Counted from the first letter of the stretch, positions 24,268 to 33,180 are shown. The stretch is 53,351 nt of DNA from Syntrophomonadaceae bacterium (GCA_012718855.1 JAAYBS010000029.1:1-53351), one strand, 5' to 3'. Numbers and translations: made by a program. The notes: a model not told the origin generated them from the letters alone.

Positions 24268-25278
24268 TTAAATATTTTCCAACGCTACCGCATGAGCAAT
24301 TGATGGAATAGTCTCTCCCTGAAATGACGTAGTTGGACTCATTAAGGCACCGGTAGCTACCAGTAACAATTTATTTATTTTGCCTTCGCTCATCTTTTTT
24401 AATAAAGGCCCGCATAACATGGCTGCTGAAGAGCCGCATCCACTCCCCCCGGAATTTACATCCTGGCGGTCATTATATAACAATACCCCGCAATCACTGT
24501 AATTAGGTTGCGGCAACAACCCTTCTTTAATGAACAGCTCCTGAGCCAAAGCCATACCAACTTTACCCAAATCGCCGGTTACAATTAAATCATAATAATC
24601 CGGACTGCGATTCAAGTCATCGAAATGAGCTTTTATAGTTTTTACAGCTGCCGGCGCCATAGCACTTCCCATATTGGCTGCATCACTCTGTCCCATATCA
24701 ATAACCTGTCCAATTGTAGCGCTGGTAATACGGGGATTACCTCCTGGAACAGCTTCCAACAAAACTGCTCCGGCAGCAGTAGCAGTCCATTGTGAAGTTG
24801 CCGATTTCTGCACTCCCTGTTCAATCGGGGTACGAAACTGCCTTTCGGCAGTATAATGATGGCTGCTCACCGCCGCCACCACCCGGGAAAAAAAACCGCC
24901 GTCAACCGCCATGGCCGCTGTCAACATACTCTCGGCCATAGTTGAGCAAGCTCCGTACATACCTAAAAAAGGAATACTAAGCTCCCGGGCTGCATAATTA
25001 GCTGAAACAATTTGATTTAATAGATCTCCGGAAATTAAAAGTTCAATTTCCGAAGGTTGATAATATCTCTTGCTTATTGCCTGTTTTACAGCCTCTCTTA
25101 ACATTTTGCTTTCAGCCTTTTCCCAGGTTTGTTCATCATACAGATAATCATCTAAAACCTGGTCAAAATCTTCCCCCCAGGGACCCTGCCCCTCCTTGGG
25201 TCCCACCAATGATGCCCAGCTGGAAATTAGAGGCGGAGAGGTGAAAACTATAGTTTGTTGGCCCTGTTTTTTACTCAT
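24268..25278 (-). CDS. spoVAD: Stage V sporulation protein AD (dipicolinate-binding)
   Basis: This 336-aa protein has a thiolase-like fold without the active-site set of true thiolases. FLGMYGACSTMAESM (near 104-118) contains the Cys at the nucleophile position, and a late GGSGCGSSAAM loop is present. SpoVAD of Bacillus binds dipicolinic acid and faces the outside of the spore inner membrane. It lies between spoVAC and spoVAEb as in B. subtilis. GGGAGG is 11 nt from the ATG. Confidence 0.94.
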   Translation of the reverse strand: MSKKQGQQTIVFTSPPLISSWASLVGPKEGQGPWGEDFDQVLDDYLYDEQTWEKAESKMLREAVKQAISKRYYQPSEIELLISGDLLNQIVSANYAARELSIPFLGMYGACSTMAESMLTAAMAVDGGFFSRVVAAVSSHHYTAERQFRTPIEQGVQKSATSQWTATAAGAVLLEAVPGGNPRITSATIGQVIDMGQSDAANMGSAMAPAAVKTIKAHFDDLNRSPDYYDLIVTGDLGKVGMALAQELFIKEGLLPQPNYSDCGVLLYNDRQDVNSGGSGCGSSAAMLCGPLLKKMSEGKINKLLLVATGALMSPTTSFQGETIPSIAHAVALENI

Positions 25279-25294
25279 ACCTTAACACGCCTCC

Positions 25295-25759
25295 CTAACT
25301 CGTAAATATTATCTTTAAAAGTCCAACCAGCACCGCTACAGTAAAACCGAATACCAGTGTAGGTCCGGCTACACTAAATATTCTGGCTCCTACGCCAAAT
25401 ATGTAACCTTCACGCCTGAATTCCATAGCCGAGGCAACAATAGCATTGGCAAATCCGGTTATAGGAACAATTGAGCCTGCTCCGGCATATTTACCCAGTT
25501 CATCATATAAACCTAAACCGGTAAACAAGGTGGCTAAAAAAATCAGAATAACTGAAGTCCCTGAACCGGCATCACTTTGATTTAAACCGTTGCTCATCAG
25601 AAAATTTATTAATAGCTGTCCAAAAGCACAGATTAATCCTCCCACTACAAAAGCCCATATACAATTTTTTACCACTGGCGGTTTAGGTTCTATTTTTTTA
25701 ACTAATTGATCGTACTCATCAATTTCAGCCTGTTTAAGCTGTTCAGATGCACTATCCAC
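25295..25759 (-). CDS. spoVAC: Stage V sporulation protein AC (membrane channel subunit)
   Basis: This 154-aa protein has a soluble N-terminus (1-28) and four hydrophobic segments, with GAGSIVPITGFANAIV near 100-115 as the family signature. SpoVAC forms a mechanosensitive channel for dipicolinate in B. subtilis. The start is GTG 25759, with GGGAGG 8 nt upstream. No spoVAA or spoVAB precedes it, so this is the short clostridial operon (AC-AD-AEb-AEa-AF). A sigma-G promoter is expected, but I could not identify one. Confidence 0.93.
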   Translation of the reverse strand: MDSASEQLKQAEIDEYDQLVKKIEPKPPVVKNCIWAFVVGGLICAFGQLLINFLMSNGLNQSDAGSGTSVILIFLATLFTGLGLYDELGKYAGAGSIVPITGFANAIVASAMEFRREGYIFGVGARIFSVAGPTLVFGFTVAVLVGLLKIIFTS

Positions 25760-25803
25760 CTAAGTTTCCTCCCAATAGTGAATTTACATACACCTAGTTG
25801 GTA

Positions 25804-25840
25804 AAGGCAGAAGGTATCCTGCCTGCATACCTTCTGCCTT
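25804..25840. terminator. Hairpin terminator after the dodecin gene
   Basis: AAGGCAGAAGGTAT (25804-25817) pairs perfectly with ATACCTTCTGCCTT (25827-25840). The T-run is short on both strands, so efficiency is uncertain. It separates dodecin from spoVAC. Confidence 0.65.
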
Positions 25841-25846
25841 CTCACA

Positions 25847-26041
25847 CTAATCTACATAGGCAATTTTTATATTGGCCTTGTATTCAACAATTTTGTTATC
25901 AGAACAATCGGCCGTCCAATTATATACTTCTACACCGGTAATATTACGCATGGTTCGGGAAGCTTCCGCAACAGCATTTTCAATAGCGTCCTGCCAACCT
26001 TTGCGGGACTCTCCTACAAACTCAGCTACTTTAACCTGCAA
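25847..26041 (-). CDS. Dodecin family flavin-binding protein
   Basis: This 64-aa protein matches dodecin along its whole length: KVAEFVGESRKGWQDAIENAV, the RNITGVEVYNWTA segment and a closing KANIKIAYVD strand. Dodecins form hollow 12-mers that store flavin, and the conserved Trp in GWQDA stacks on it. The start is TTG 26041, with AAGGAGG 8 nt upstream. An in-frame ATG at 26104 would add 21 residues foreign to the family. It lies between sigF and spoVAC, with hairpins on both sides. A link to sporulation is possible but unproven. Confidence 0.9.
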   Translation of the reverse strand: MQVKVAEFVGESRKGWQDAIENAVAEASRTMRNITGVEVYNWTADCSDNKIVEYKANIKIAYVD

Positions 26042-26413
26042 GTTGAATTCCTCCTTTACGTTATGTTCATATTTATAATGCCAAAACTGATATTTTTTAT
26101 TCATTATTTAATGGACACAGATAACACATATTATTATGGATTTACATGGATTTTTAATAATTTGGGGGCAGGACATTTATAGTGAATGAGGTTTTGGCTA
26201 CGAAGGACTATACCATGCTTTTTATCCGAGCTTGATAAGAGTAAAAAATTGTACAAGACCACGGGAAAAAGTCTCATAAATGTCATCTTGAGGAGCTGCA
26301 GGCTAGGAAGGGTCTCTTTTGGGATAGAACTCGAATGGGATTTTTATAAGCAAAAGAACGTCCCCTGATTTGAGAACGTTCATTTTACTTTATTACCTGT
26401 CATGTTTATTGGT
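26042..26413. other. Intergenic region sigF-dodecin with degenerate repeat relics
   Basis: No convincing gene lies in these 372 nt. The start (about 26108-26155) resembles the left end of the inverted-repeat element at 29291: GACACAGAT, then GGATTTACATGGATT. A second piece (about 26275-26310, TGTCATCTTGAGGAGC) resembles widespread dispersed bacterial intergenic repeats. Confidence 0.45.
26352..26381 (-). terminator. Probable terminator of the spoIIA operon
   Basis: GAACGT and ACGTTC pair around a 14-nt loop and on the minus strand are followed by TTTT. The stem is short, but it lies 33 nt after the sigF stop. Confidence 0.5.
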
Positions 26414-27142
26414 TTATATCAATACTGCCTTTAATTTATGTATAGCAGCTTTTTCAATTCGGGAAACCTGTACCTGGGAAACTCCTAAGTCATCTGCTAT
26501 TTTCGTCTGGGTTTCTTCTTTGAAATAACGCCGTAAAATAACTTGCCTTTCCCGATCATCAAGTTTTCCCAGTGCTTCACGCAGGGCTAAATGTTCCAAA
26601 ATCATAGCCCCTGAATCTTCCGAAGCTATTTTATCCAAAAGAGAAAGTTGGTTTTTTTCATCAGTTGGAATCAGGTCATGAATATAAGCTGGAGCCTGAC
26701 AGGCTTCCATCGCCATTACAACTTCTTCCCGGTCTATTTCCAGACAGGCGGCTATTTCTCCGATATTTGGTTCGCGTCCCAGCTCACCTCTAAGTTTATC
26801 CTGCGCCCATCTTATACGGGAAAATAATTCTTTATGACCTCTTTGTACTTTTATTATGCCGTCATCACGTAAAAATTTCTTTATTTCACCTATTATCATC
26901 GGAACCGCATAAGTTGAAAAACGTACATTAAAGCTAAAATCGAATTTTTCTATGGATTTTAGCAGACCAATGGACCCCACCTGAAAAAGGTCATCATATT
27001 CATAAGCAGTACTTTTAAAACGCTCCAATACCATATAAATAAGGCCGACATTAGCTTCATAGATTTGGGATTTGGCTTCTTCATCCCCCTGCTGCGCCCG
27101 AATTAATAATTTTTCATTATCCTGATAGCCGGAAAAGGTCAT
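26414..27142 (-). CDS. sigF: RNA polymerase sporulation sigma factor F
   Basis: This is the 242-aa forespore sigma factor. Region 2 carries the core-binding and -10 reading part (DDLFQVGSIGLLKSIEKFD near 46, then FSTYAVPMIIGEIKKFLRDDG). Region 3 contains RVQRGHKELFS-type sequence, and region 4 ends in the helix-turn-helix TKIADDLGVSQVQVSRIEKAA. SpoIIAB holds it inactive until septation. It is last in the operon dacF-spoIIAA-spoIIAB-sigF, 14 nt after spoIIAB. It would be expected to drive forespore genes, possibly including nearby ones, after polar division. Confidence 0.96.
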   Translation of the reverse strand: MTFSGYQDNEKLLIRAQQGDEEAKSQIYEANVGLIYMVLERFKSTAYEYDDLFQVGSIGLLKSIEKFDFSFNVRFSTYAVPMIIGEIKKFLRDDGIIKVQRGHKELFSRIRWAQDKLRGELGREPNIGEIAACLEIDREEVVMAMEACQAPAYIHDLIPTDEKNQLSLLDKIASEDSGAMILEHLALREALGKLDDRERQVILRRYFKEETQTKIADDLGVSQVQVSRIEKAAIHKLKAVLI

Positions 27143-27156
27143 TATTCCCTCCCCCT

Positions 27157-27606
27157 TCAGGCAAGAACTGATTCATCACGGACACGAAAATTACGTTTAA
27201 GTCGAACGCTTGTCCCTTCTCCGGGCTGACTTATTACTTCCATTTCATCCATGAAAGAGCGCATAAAAGTAAATCCCATTCCCATTCGGCCTGGTTCACT
27301 TGAATAAGCAGGTTCCAGGGCTTGTTCCAGGTTGGATATTCCTTTGCCATAATCCTTTACAATAATCTCCAAAGTATCGTGGTCGATAATAGTAACCATT
27401 ATCTCCACTTTTTCCCCGCGACGATTGTTATAACCATGGATAATGCTGTTTGAAACGGCTTCCGATACCACTAATCTGATTTCTTCAATATCATCAAGAG
27501 TACATTCAATTTGAGAGGCAAATGCTCCCACACAGGCTCGCGCAAAAGCCACATTTTCGGGTAAACTCTGAAATTCAAATTTTACAAAATTGGTTACATT
27601 CATCAT
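27157..27606 (-). CDS. spoIIAB: Anti-sigma-F factor and SpoIIAA kinase
   Basis: This 149-aa GHKL-fold kinase has VVSEAVSNSIIHGY as the N box near 40 and the G1 box VKDYGKGI near 75. GMGFTFMRSFMD is the ATP lid. It binds sigma-F when ATP is bound and phosphorylates SpoIIAA. ATG 27606 (or 27603) fits alignment to B. subtilis SpoIIAB, which is a few residues longer before FEF. A Shine-Dalgarno and a hairpin precede it (see the separate entry). The gene begins 29 nt after the spoIIAA stop. Confidence 0.94.
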   Translation of the reverse strand: MMNVTNFVKFEFQSLPENVAFARACVGAFASQIECTLDDIEEIRLVVSEAVSNSIIHGYNNRRGEKVEIMVTIIDHDTLEIIVKDYGKGISNLEQALEPAYSSEPGRMGMGFTFMRSFMDEMEVISQPGEGTSVRLKRNFRVRDESVLA

Positions 27607-27635
27607 GATTCCAGCTAACAGCTGGTCACCTCCCC
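27607..27635 (-). promoter_or_regulatory. spoIIAB ribosome binding site with an inserted hairpin
   Basis: On the minus strand GGGGAGGTG (27635-27627) is separated from the first ATG by 20 nt, which is too far for normal initiation. A perfect hairpin CCAGCT-GTT-AGCTGG (27625-27611) fills most of this gap. If folded, the effective spacing falls to about 7 nt. An in-frame CTG within the hairpin at normal distance is the alternative start. Confidence 0.55.
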
Positions 27636-27967
27636 TAGATATTAATAATATCCTGTTCACTATTATACATAGGCACCAGCTTATTAACCCCCGAAAAATG
27701 CAGAATCTTATCTACCGGAGGGTGAGCACCAACAATAAATATTTTTCCTCCCAAAGCTTTCAGTTTTTTATATCGTCCGATAATTAATCCTAATCCGGAA
27801 CTATCAATAAATGAAACCTTTTCCAGATTTAAAATTAGATTGCGCACCCCTGATTGTTCAAGTCGCGTATCAATCTCTTCTCTCAGGTAGTCTGACAGCA
27901 GCATATCAAGTTCACCGCCCATACGAACAACTAATGTATTTCCCACCTGCCTCAAATCTACATCCAC
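27635..27967 (-). CDS. spoIIAA: Anti-anti-sigma-F factor
   Basis: This 110-aa STAS domain protein has the DSSGLGLIIGRYK loop from residue 55 carrying the Ser that SpoIIAB phosphorylates. Dephosphorylated SpoIIAA frees sigma-F. It is the second gene of the dacF-spoIIA cluster and precedes spoIIAB. The stop codon TAG touches the SpoIIAB Shine-Dalgarno, so translation of the two may be coupled. Confidence 0.95.
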   Translation of the reverse strand: MDVDLRQVGNTLVVRMGGELDMLLSDYLREEIDTRLEQSGVRNLILNLEKVSFIDSSGLGLIIGRYKKLKALGGKIFIVGAHPPVDKILHFSGVNKLVPMYNSEQDIINI

Positions 27968-28045
27968 CTGAATATCCCCTTCCGTCAGTTAGCTCATTAA
28001 AAGTTTTCTACACTGACGGCTATATTACCTTCCACAAAATTCCAT

Positions 28046-29188
28046 TTATAATAGATATGTTTCGGCAAACATTTTAACTAGATGTCTAATAATTCCGCAA
28101 CGATCAACATCATCAGCAGCAATCATATTGACTTCTTTTACCAGGTTACCATCCGAATATACCTTTAATTCCCCCAGCTTTTGTCCTTTTATTACCGGGG
28201 CGTCAACATAATTTGCCTGGCTCTTCTTCATGGTTATTTTCTTTTCCTGGCCTTTACGAACAATTGACCCTACTTCTTCCTCAGCTACCACTTCAATATT
28301 ATCAATTATCCCTTTACCTACGGTGACCGTTCCACAAACACCATTTCGGGAGAAAAAACTTTTATAAGTATATTGGGCAAAACCATAATTGAATAATTGC
28401 ATACTATCGCGAAAATGACCACTCTTTTCAGGAGTCGCCATTACTACACCTATCAAACGAAGTCCATCGCGTTTTACTGTAGCAGTCAGACAATATTTGG
28501 CTTCATTGGTCCATCCGGTTTTCAATCCATCAGCACCCTGATACCACCAAAGCAGCTTATTAGTATTATATAACTTGAATGCTCCCTCACGCAGGTTATA
28601 TTCTTTGATTGATGTATATTCAACTATTTTGGGGTAATTAAGTGCATAGCGGGCCATTACTGCCATATCATACGCACTTGAATAGTGGCCCTCGGCTGGC
28701 AAGCCATAGGAGTTAACAAAATGAGTATTTTTTAATCCCATTAGTCTGGCCTTGCGATTCATGCGGTCAATAAAGTTTTTATGAGTTCCTTCCAGATGTT
28801 CTGCAACAGCTACACAGGCATCATTTGCTGATCCCACTGCTATAGCTATCATCATCTCCTCAAAAGTCATCTCTTCACCAGGTTCCAGATATATTTGTGA
28901 ACCTCCCAATTTCCAGGCTTCTTCACTGGCAATTACCTTGTCTCCACTTTTAACCTTGCCTGCCTGTAAATCCTCAGCAGCTAAAATCATAGTCATTAAT
29001 TTAGTCATACTGGCAGGAGCCAGTCGCTTATTTTCGTTCTTGCTCAGTAATACCTTCCCTGAATCTGCATCCATTAAAACGAATGAATCTGCTTTAACAT
29101 CAACTTCATCACCCAGAGCTAACGGCGGAGTTATAAGAGTCAGCATAAACACTACCAATAAACCGGCTAACCATTTCCTGAGCAACAT
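28046..29188 (-). CDS. dacF: D-alanyl-D-alanine carboxypeptidase DacF (PBP5-like)
   Basis: This 380-aa secreted serine peptidase trims peptidoglycan stem peptides, probably in the forespore. A signal peptide covers residues 1-26. The active site has the three PBP motifs: SMTK (about 57-60), SAN (about 117-119) and KTG (about 222-224). A C-terminal PBP5 beta domain follows. The start is ATG 29188, with GGGAGG 10 nt upstream; an earlier ATG at 29206 is worse placed. It is first of dacF-spoIIAA-spoIIAB-sigF, the same order as B. subtilis. Confidence 0.94.
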   Translation of the reverse strand: MLLRKWLAGLLVVFMLTLITPPLALGDEVDVKADSFVLMDADSGKVLLSKNENKRLAPASMTKLMTMILAAEDLQAGKVKSGDKVIASEEAWKLGGSQIYLEPGEEMTFEEMMIAIAVGSANDACVAVAEHLEGTHKNFIDRMNRKARLMGLKNTHFVNSYGLPAEGHYSSAYDMAVMARYALNYPKIVEYTSIKEYNLREGAFKLYNTNKLLWWYQGADGLKTGWTNEAKYCLTATVKRDGLRLIGVVMATPEKSGHFRDSMQLFNYGFAQYTYKSFFSRNGVCGTVTVGKGIIDNIEVVAEEEVGSIVRKGQEKKITMKKSQANYVDAPVIKGQKLGELKVYSDGNLVKEVNMIAADDVDRCGIIRHLVKMFAETYLL

Positions 29189-29290
29189 TTCTGCTGCACC
29201 TCCCAAAATTAATCTTTATCCATCTATATTTAGCCGGTTACTCTATTATGCTATATTAAATTAACCCCGAGCACTTGGGTATGACAATTG

Positions 29291-29677
29291 TAATAGACGC
29301 AGATTACGCAGATTAAACGGATTTACGCGGAATGTTCTAATTATAATGTTGCACATTATAATTTATGAAGAGTTGCATAATAACGATTGAGATGAGCTTA
29401 AAAACTTGAACCTGACTTTTCCTGATTCTTCCTGACTAAATCTGACGATAAAATTATAAATAATAATTATATACTCCGGTCCGGTCATTCTAAGTTCTAA
29501 AAATAACCTGTTACCCCTTTTGAAAAAACCAACTCACCATGAACAGCCTATCTACAAATTAATCCAAAAGAATCTGTGTAAATCCTCCTTTCGGGGACTT
29601 CATAAGTGTTCAAGCCTCGGCTATGAACACAATTGAGGTTGCTGCGCCCGCAGGGTCTGCGTAATCTGCGTCTATTA
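29291..29677. mobile_element. MITE-like element with 22-bp perfect terminal inverted repeats
   Basis: Bases 29291-29312 are exactly complementary to 29656-29677 (TAATAGACGCAGATTACGCA... at the left end). The 387-bp unit has no ORF over 60 codons. Inside it lie a CTGAC tetrad (29411-29446) and a hairpin (GTGTTCA...TGAACAC, 29606-29630). A related, degenerate left-end sequence occurs near 26108. No transposase or clear target duplication is visible, so non-autonomous mobility is inferred from structure. Confidence 0.5.
29411..29446. repeat. Decamer-phased CTGAC repeat cluster, copy 2
   Basis: CTGAC or CTGAT begins at 29412, 29422, 29432 and 29442, an exact 10-bp period. It is in the opposite orientation to the 9039 cluster and lies inside the MITE-like unit. 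Confidence 0.6.
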
Positions 29678-29689
29678 TTAATCCATATC

Positions 29690-30997
29690 CTAGGTGACTA
29701 TATCAATTATTAAAGGAGTTGGCTCCGGTTTTTCCGGGCCGATTTCGTAAGCTGCCCTGATTCCTGCCTCGGCATCACTCAGATGTTTTTCCTGGCTGGC
29801 ATGGATAACGGCAATAGTTTCTCCTGCCTGCACATAGTCCCCGCGTTTTTTTAATAACTGAATGCCTACCGAATGGTCAATTACATCATTAATCTGTTCC
29901 CGACCTGCGCCTAGACTCATAGCGGTATGGCCCACTTGATAAGCGTCCAGCTGATTAACATAGCCACTGATAGCGCTTTGAACCGGTTGCTGTATTGCTG
30001 CCATTTTCAGTCCCCGATCAGCTTTATTAAGCTTGATAATGCCCCCTTGAGCAGTTATCATTTCCATAAACTTGTCCAGAGCCTTGCCGGAGGTTAAAAG
30101 TTCAGCAGCATAATTACGAGCTTCGGCTACCTGGTCAAACTTTTTCCCCAGTACCATCATGTGGGCGGCTAATTCCAAACTGATTTCCAACAGATCAGTC
30201 GGACCATCGCCGGCTAATAAATCAACGGCTTCGATTACCTCCAATGAATTGCCAATATTAAAACCTAATGGTTGACTCATATCAGTTAATATAGCCACTA
30301 CCTGTCTTCCGGCCCCTTTACCTATGGACACCATAATTTCAGCCAGTTGCAATGCCTGTTGACGATTTTTCATGAATGCTCCGCTGCCAACCTTGACATC
30401 CAGCACTATACCCTCGGCACCGGAAGCCAATTTTTTGCTCATAATACTGGAAGCTATAAGAGGAATACTATCTACGGTAGCAGTTACATCACGAATAGCA
30501 TATAACCGTTTATCAGCCGGAACCAGATTTCCGGTCTGTGATATAACAGCTGCTTTAACAACATTTACCTGGGCAATAAAATCAGTAAAATTCTTTTCCA
30601 CCTTCATCCCGGGTATGGATTCAAATTTATCAATGGTTCCTCCTGTGTGACCCAATCCGCGTCCTGACATCTTAGCTACCGGAATTCCGGCAGCAGCAAC
30701 TAATGGAATTACTGCCAGGGTAGTCTTGTCACCTACTCCTCCGGTACTATGTTTATCTACCGTTATACCCTGTATAGACGACAGGTCTACTACATCGCCG
30801 GAATTGGCCATGGCCACAGCCAGATCCCGAGTCTCACGTTCGTCCATACCCTGAAAATATACCGCCATAGCCCAGGCAGAAATTTGATAATCCGAGATTT
30901 CACCCGAACTGATACCTCCGATCAGAAACTCAATTTCCTCCCGGCTTAAAACCTGGCCGTCTCTTTTCTTCCTTATTAAATCCTGAACGCTTATCAT
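29690..30997 (-). CDS. pdp: Pyrimidine-nucleoside phosphorylase
   Basis: This 435-aa enzyme splits uridine or thymidine with phosphate into base and (deoxy)ribose-1-phosphate. The phosphate/nucleoside site motif is KHSTGGVGDKT near 81. AKMSGRGLGHTGGTIDK (about 108) and DVKVGSGAFM (about 190) are typical of the type II family (Pdp/DeoA). It follows deoB by 14 nt, and the product pentose phosphate goes to DeoB. It occupies the place held by a purine phosphorylase in B. subtilis. GAGGTG precedes the ATG. Confidence 0.94.
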   Translation of the reverse strand: MISVQDLIRKKRDGQVLSREEIEFLIGGISSGEISDYQISAWAMAVYFQGMDERETRDLAVAMANSGDVVDLSSIQGITVDKHSTGGVGDKTTLAVIPLVAAAGIPVAKMSGRGLGHTGGTIDKFESIPGMKVEKNFTDFIAQVNVVKAAVISQTGNLVPADKRLYAIRDVTATVDSIPLIASSIMSKKLASGAEGIVLDVKVGSGAFMKNRQQALQLAEIMVSIGKGAGRQVVAILTDMSQPLGFNIGNSLEVIEAVDLLAGDGPTDLLEISLELAAHMMVLGKKFDQVAEARNYAAELLTSGKALDKFMEMITAQGGIIKLNKADRGLKMAAIQQPVQSAISGYVNQLDAYQVGHTAMSLGAGREQINDVIDHSVGIQLLKKRGDYVQAGETIAVIHASQEKHLSDAEAGIRAAYEIGPEKPEPTPLIIDIVT

Positions 30998-31011
30998 GAT
31001 AGCACCTCATT

Positions 31012-32166
31012 TTATAAAAAACTGTTGCCCGGTAAACCCTCAACCTTTACCCTCAGATAACCGGCTAAACTCTGTCCAATATCAGCAAAAGTTGTTCTGA
31101 TACCCAGATCCTGCGGTTGTACAGCAGTACCGTAAACCAGCAAAGGTACATATTCACGCGTATGATCAGTACCTGCAAAGGTTGGATCACAGCCATGATC
31201 TGCGGTAAGTATCAGAATATCCTCATCCTGCATGGTATTTATAATATCCGGTAAACGGCGATCAAAAGCCTCCAGGGCTGCAGCATAGCCATGGGGGTCA
31301 TTACGATGACCATATAATTGATCAAAATCAATCAGATTGGCAAAAATCAGCCCGCTTTCATGCATCTGCATAGCCTGAATAATCTTATCAACCCCATCAT
31401 CATTGTTTTCGATGGCATAAGAACTGGTAATCCCCCGACCGGCAAAAATATCTTTAATTTTACCTACTCCAATTACAGATTCGCCGGATTCCTGAATATA
31501 GTCCAATATATTTTTTTCAGGTTGCAGAGAATAATCATGGCGATGAGCTGTACGGACAAAATTACCTGGTTGTCCAATAAAGGGGCGGGCAATAACCCGA
31601 CCTACTGCATGTTCACCCTGCAACAAATTACGGGCTGTCTGGCACATCTCATATAACTGCGGCAGCGGAATTATCTCTTCGTGGGCGGCAATCTGAAATA
31701 CGCTGTCAGCCGAAGTATAGACAATGGGATAACCGGTCTTCATATGGTATTCCCCTAATTCTTTAATTATTTCAGTCCCTGAAGCAGCTTTGTTACCTAT
31801 GGCAGGCCTGCCAATCAGTTGCTCAAATTTTTGCAGTAAATCTATAGGGAAACCCTGCGGGTAGGTAGGAAAAGGACGTTCAAGAATAATCCCCATCATT
31901 TCCCAATGACCGGTAGTAGTATCCTTGCCGGCCGATTGTTCCTCCATCTTGCCATAAGCTGCCTGAGGTGATTCAACGGGCGCTGTCCCGTCAATAAGAG
32001 TAATATTTCCTATTCCCAGTTGCTGCAGATTAGGTATTTTTAAGCCCCCTACCGCCCGGGCAGTGTTTACCAGCGTGTTACATCCCCCGTCACCATATTG
32101 GCAACTATCGGGCATTTCTCCAATACCTACACTATCCAGAACTATTAATATAACTCTTCTTTTCAT
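31012..32166 (-). CDS. deoB: Phosphopentomutase
   Basis: This 384-aa Mn-dependent enzyme of the alkaline phosphatase superfamily interconverts (deoxy)ribose-1-phosphate and -5-phosphate. Metal-binding motifs are [13 protein letters not shown] at the start, [11 protein letters not shown] with the phospho-Thr, and the late [21 protein letters not shown]. It lies between xerD and pdp in one transcription unit, forming a nucleoside salvage pair. GGGGGAC lies before the ATG. Confidence 0.96.
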   Translation of the reverse strand: MKRRVILIVLDSVGIGEMPDSCQYGDGGCNTLVNTARAVGGLKIPNLQQLGIGNITLIDGTAPVESPQAAYGKMEEQSAGKDTTTGHWEMMGIILERPFPTYPQGFPIDLLQKFEQLIGRPAIGNKAASGTEIIKELGEYHMKTGYPIVYTSADSVFQIAAHEEIIPLPQLYEMCQTARNLLQGEHAVGRVIARPFIGQPGNFVRTAHRHDYSLQPEKNILDYIQESGESVIGVGKIKDIFAGRGITSSYAIENNDDGVDKIIQAMQMHESGLIFANLIDFDQLYGHRNDPHGYAAALEAFDRRLPDIINTMQDEDILILTADHGCDPTFAGTDHTREYVPLLVYGTAVQPQDLGIRTTFADIGQSLAGYLRVKVEGLPGNSFL

Positions 32167-32187
32167 GCTTGTCCCCCTATCCTGGTT

Positions 32188-33078
32188 TTAACTGCGAGGA
32201 TGATAGATTTTATAGACTTCCCGTAATCTTGATTTGGTTAAATGAGTATAAATCTGGGTGGTTGAAATATCTGCATGGCCTAATAATTCCTGTACCGCCC
32301 TTAAATCAGCCCCATTCTCAAGAAGATGCGTAGCAAAAGAATGCCTGAGTGTATGAGGACTAATTTCCTTGTTAATTTCCGCCTCTTTAACATGTTCTTT
32401 CAGTATCTTGAAGAAACCCTGCCGTGACAGTGCTCTGCCGTGAGCATTAACAAAAAGGGTCCTCTCGTGATGACTTTTTACCAGCATAGGTCGGGAACGA
32501 TTAAGATAACGTTCCACCCAAATAATTGCAGAATTATTAACCGGAGAAATCCTTTCTTTTCTGCCTTTGCCGATGCAGCGCATGAAACCAGCTGTCAAGT
32601 TTATATCTTCAACCTGCAAAGATAATAATTCTGATACTCGTACCCCGGTACCATACATTAACTCCAACATGGCCCGATCGCGAAGCCCCAAAGGTGTAAT
32701 TACAGAGGGTTCTTCCATCAGCCTGTCCACTTCTTCAATAGTAAGCACCGCTGGAAGTTTTCGTTTAATTTTAGGGGTTTCCAAATCAACGGTAGGATTA
32801 ATTTCCGTATAGCCTTCCAGGATAAGAAACTTGTAAAAAGCCTTTATGCTGGACAAACAGCGGGCAATAGTAGCATAAGACCTGTCCTGATCCAGTTCCC
32901 CGCTCAGAAAGTTCATGATATCATGTTTGGTAACTTCCCAGGGTATTTCACTCAGGTGATTTTGCTTTATATAGACATGAAATTTATTCAAATCATTTTC
33001 ATAGGCAGCATTGGTATGATCGGAAAGACCCTTCTCATACCTTAAATACTCCAAAAAAGCCTTAATATATGTTTCCAT
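32188..33078 (-). CDS. xerD: Site-specific tyrosine recombinase XerD
   Basis: This 296-aa recombinase resolves chromosome dimers at dif with XerC. A SAM-like N-terminal domain (1-90) is followed by the catalytic domain. Its residues are Arg in GTGVRVSELL (about 148), Lys near 172, HTLRHSF (about 244-250), His in LLGHADIST and the nucleophile Tyr in TQIYTH. The neighbours (YqzK-like gene and deoB) match the B. subtilis xerD/ripX locus, which supports XerD rather than XerC or a phage integrase. The Shine-Dalgarno GGGAGCG precedes the ATG. Confidence 0.94.
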   Translation of the reverse strand: METYIKAFLEYLRYEKGLSDHTNAAYENDLNKFHVYIKQNHLSEIPWEVTKHDIMNFLSGELDQDRSYATIARCLSSIKAFYKFLILEGYTEINPTVDLETPKIKRKLPAVLTIEEVDRLMEEPSVITPLGLRDRAMLELMYGTGVRVSELLSLQVEDINLTAGFMRCIGKGRKERISPVNNSAIIWVERYLNRSRPMLVKSHHERTLFVNAHGRALSRQGFFKILKEHVKEAEINKEISPHTLRHSFATHLLENGADLRAVQELLGHADISTTQIYTHLTKSRLREVYKIYHPRS

Positions 33079-33134
33079 TATTTCGCTCCCTGAGCTTTTT
33101 CTATTACTTCTTATATACTGGCTTTTTTCCTGCT

Positions 33135-33171
33135 AAAAGTACAGGGGCATAATAATCAAATTATCCCCCTG
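33135..33171 (-). terminator. Possible terminator after the YqzK-like gene
   Basis: CAGGGG and CCCCTG with adjoining ATAAT/ATTAT form a bulged stem. On the minus strand TACTTTT follows. It lies in the xerD-yqzK gap and would only partly stop readthrough. Confidence 0.4.
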
Positions 33172-33180
33172 ATTAATATT

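Noticed and set aside
26186-26368. 60-codon plus-strand ORF in the sigF-dodecin gap
   Set aside because: No Shine-Dalgarno, it overlaps the degenerate repeat and the spoIIA terminator stem, and the peptide resembles nothing known.
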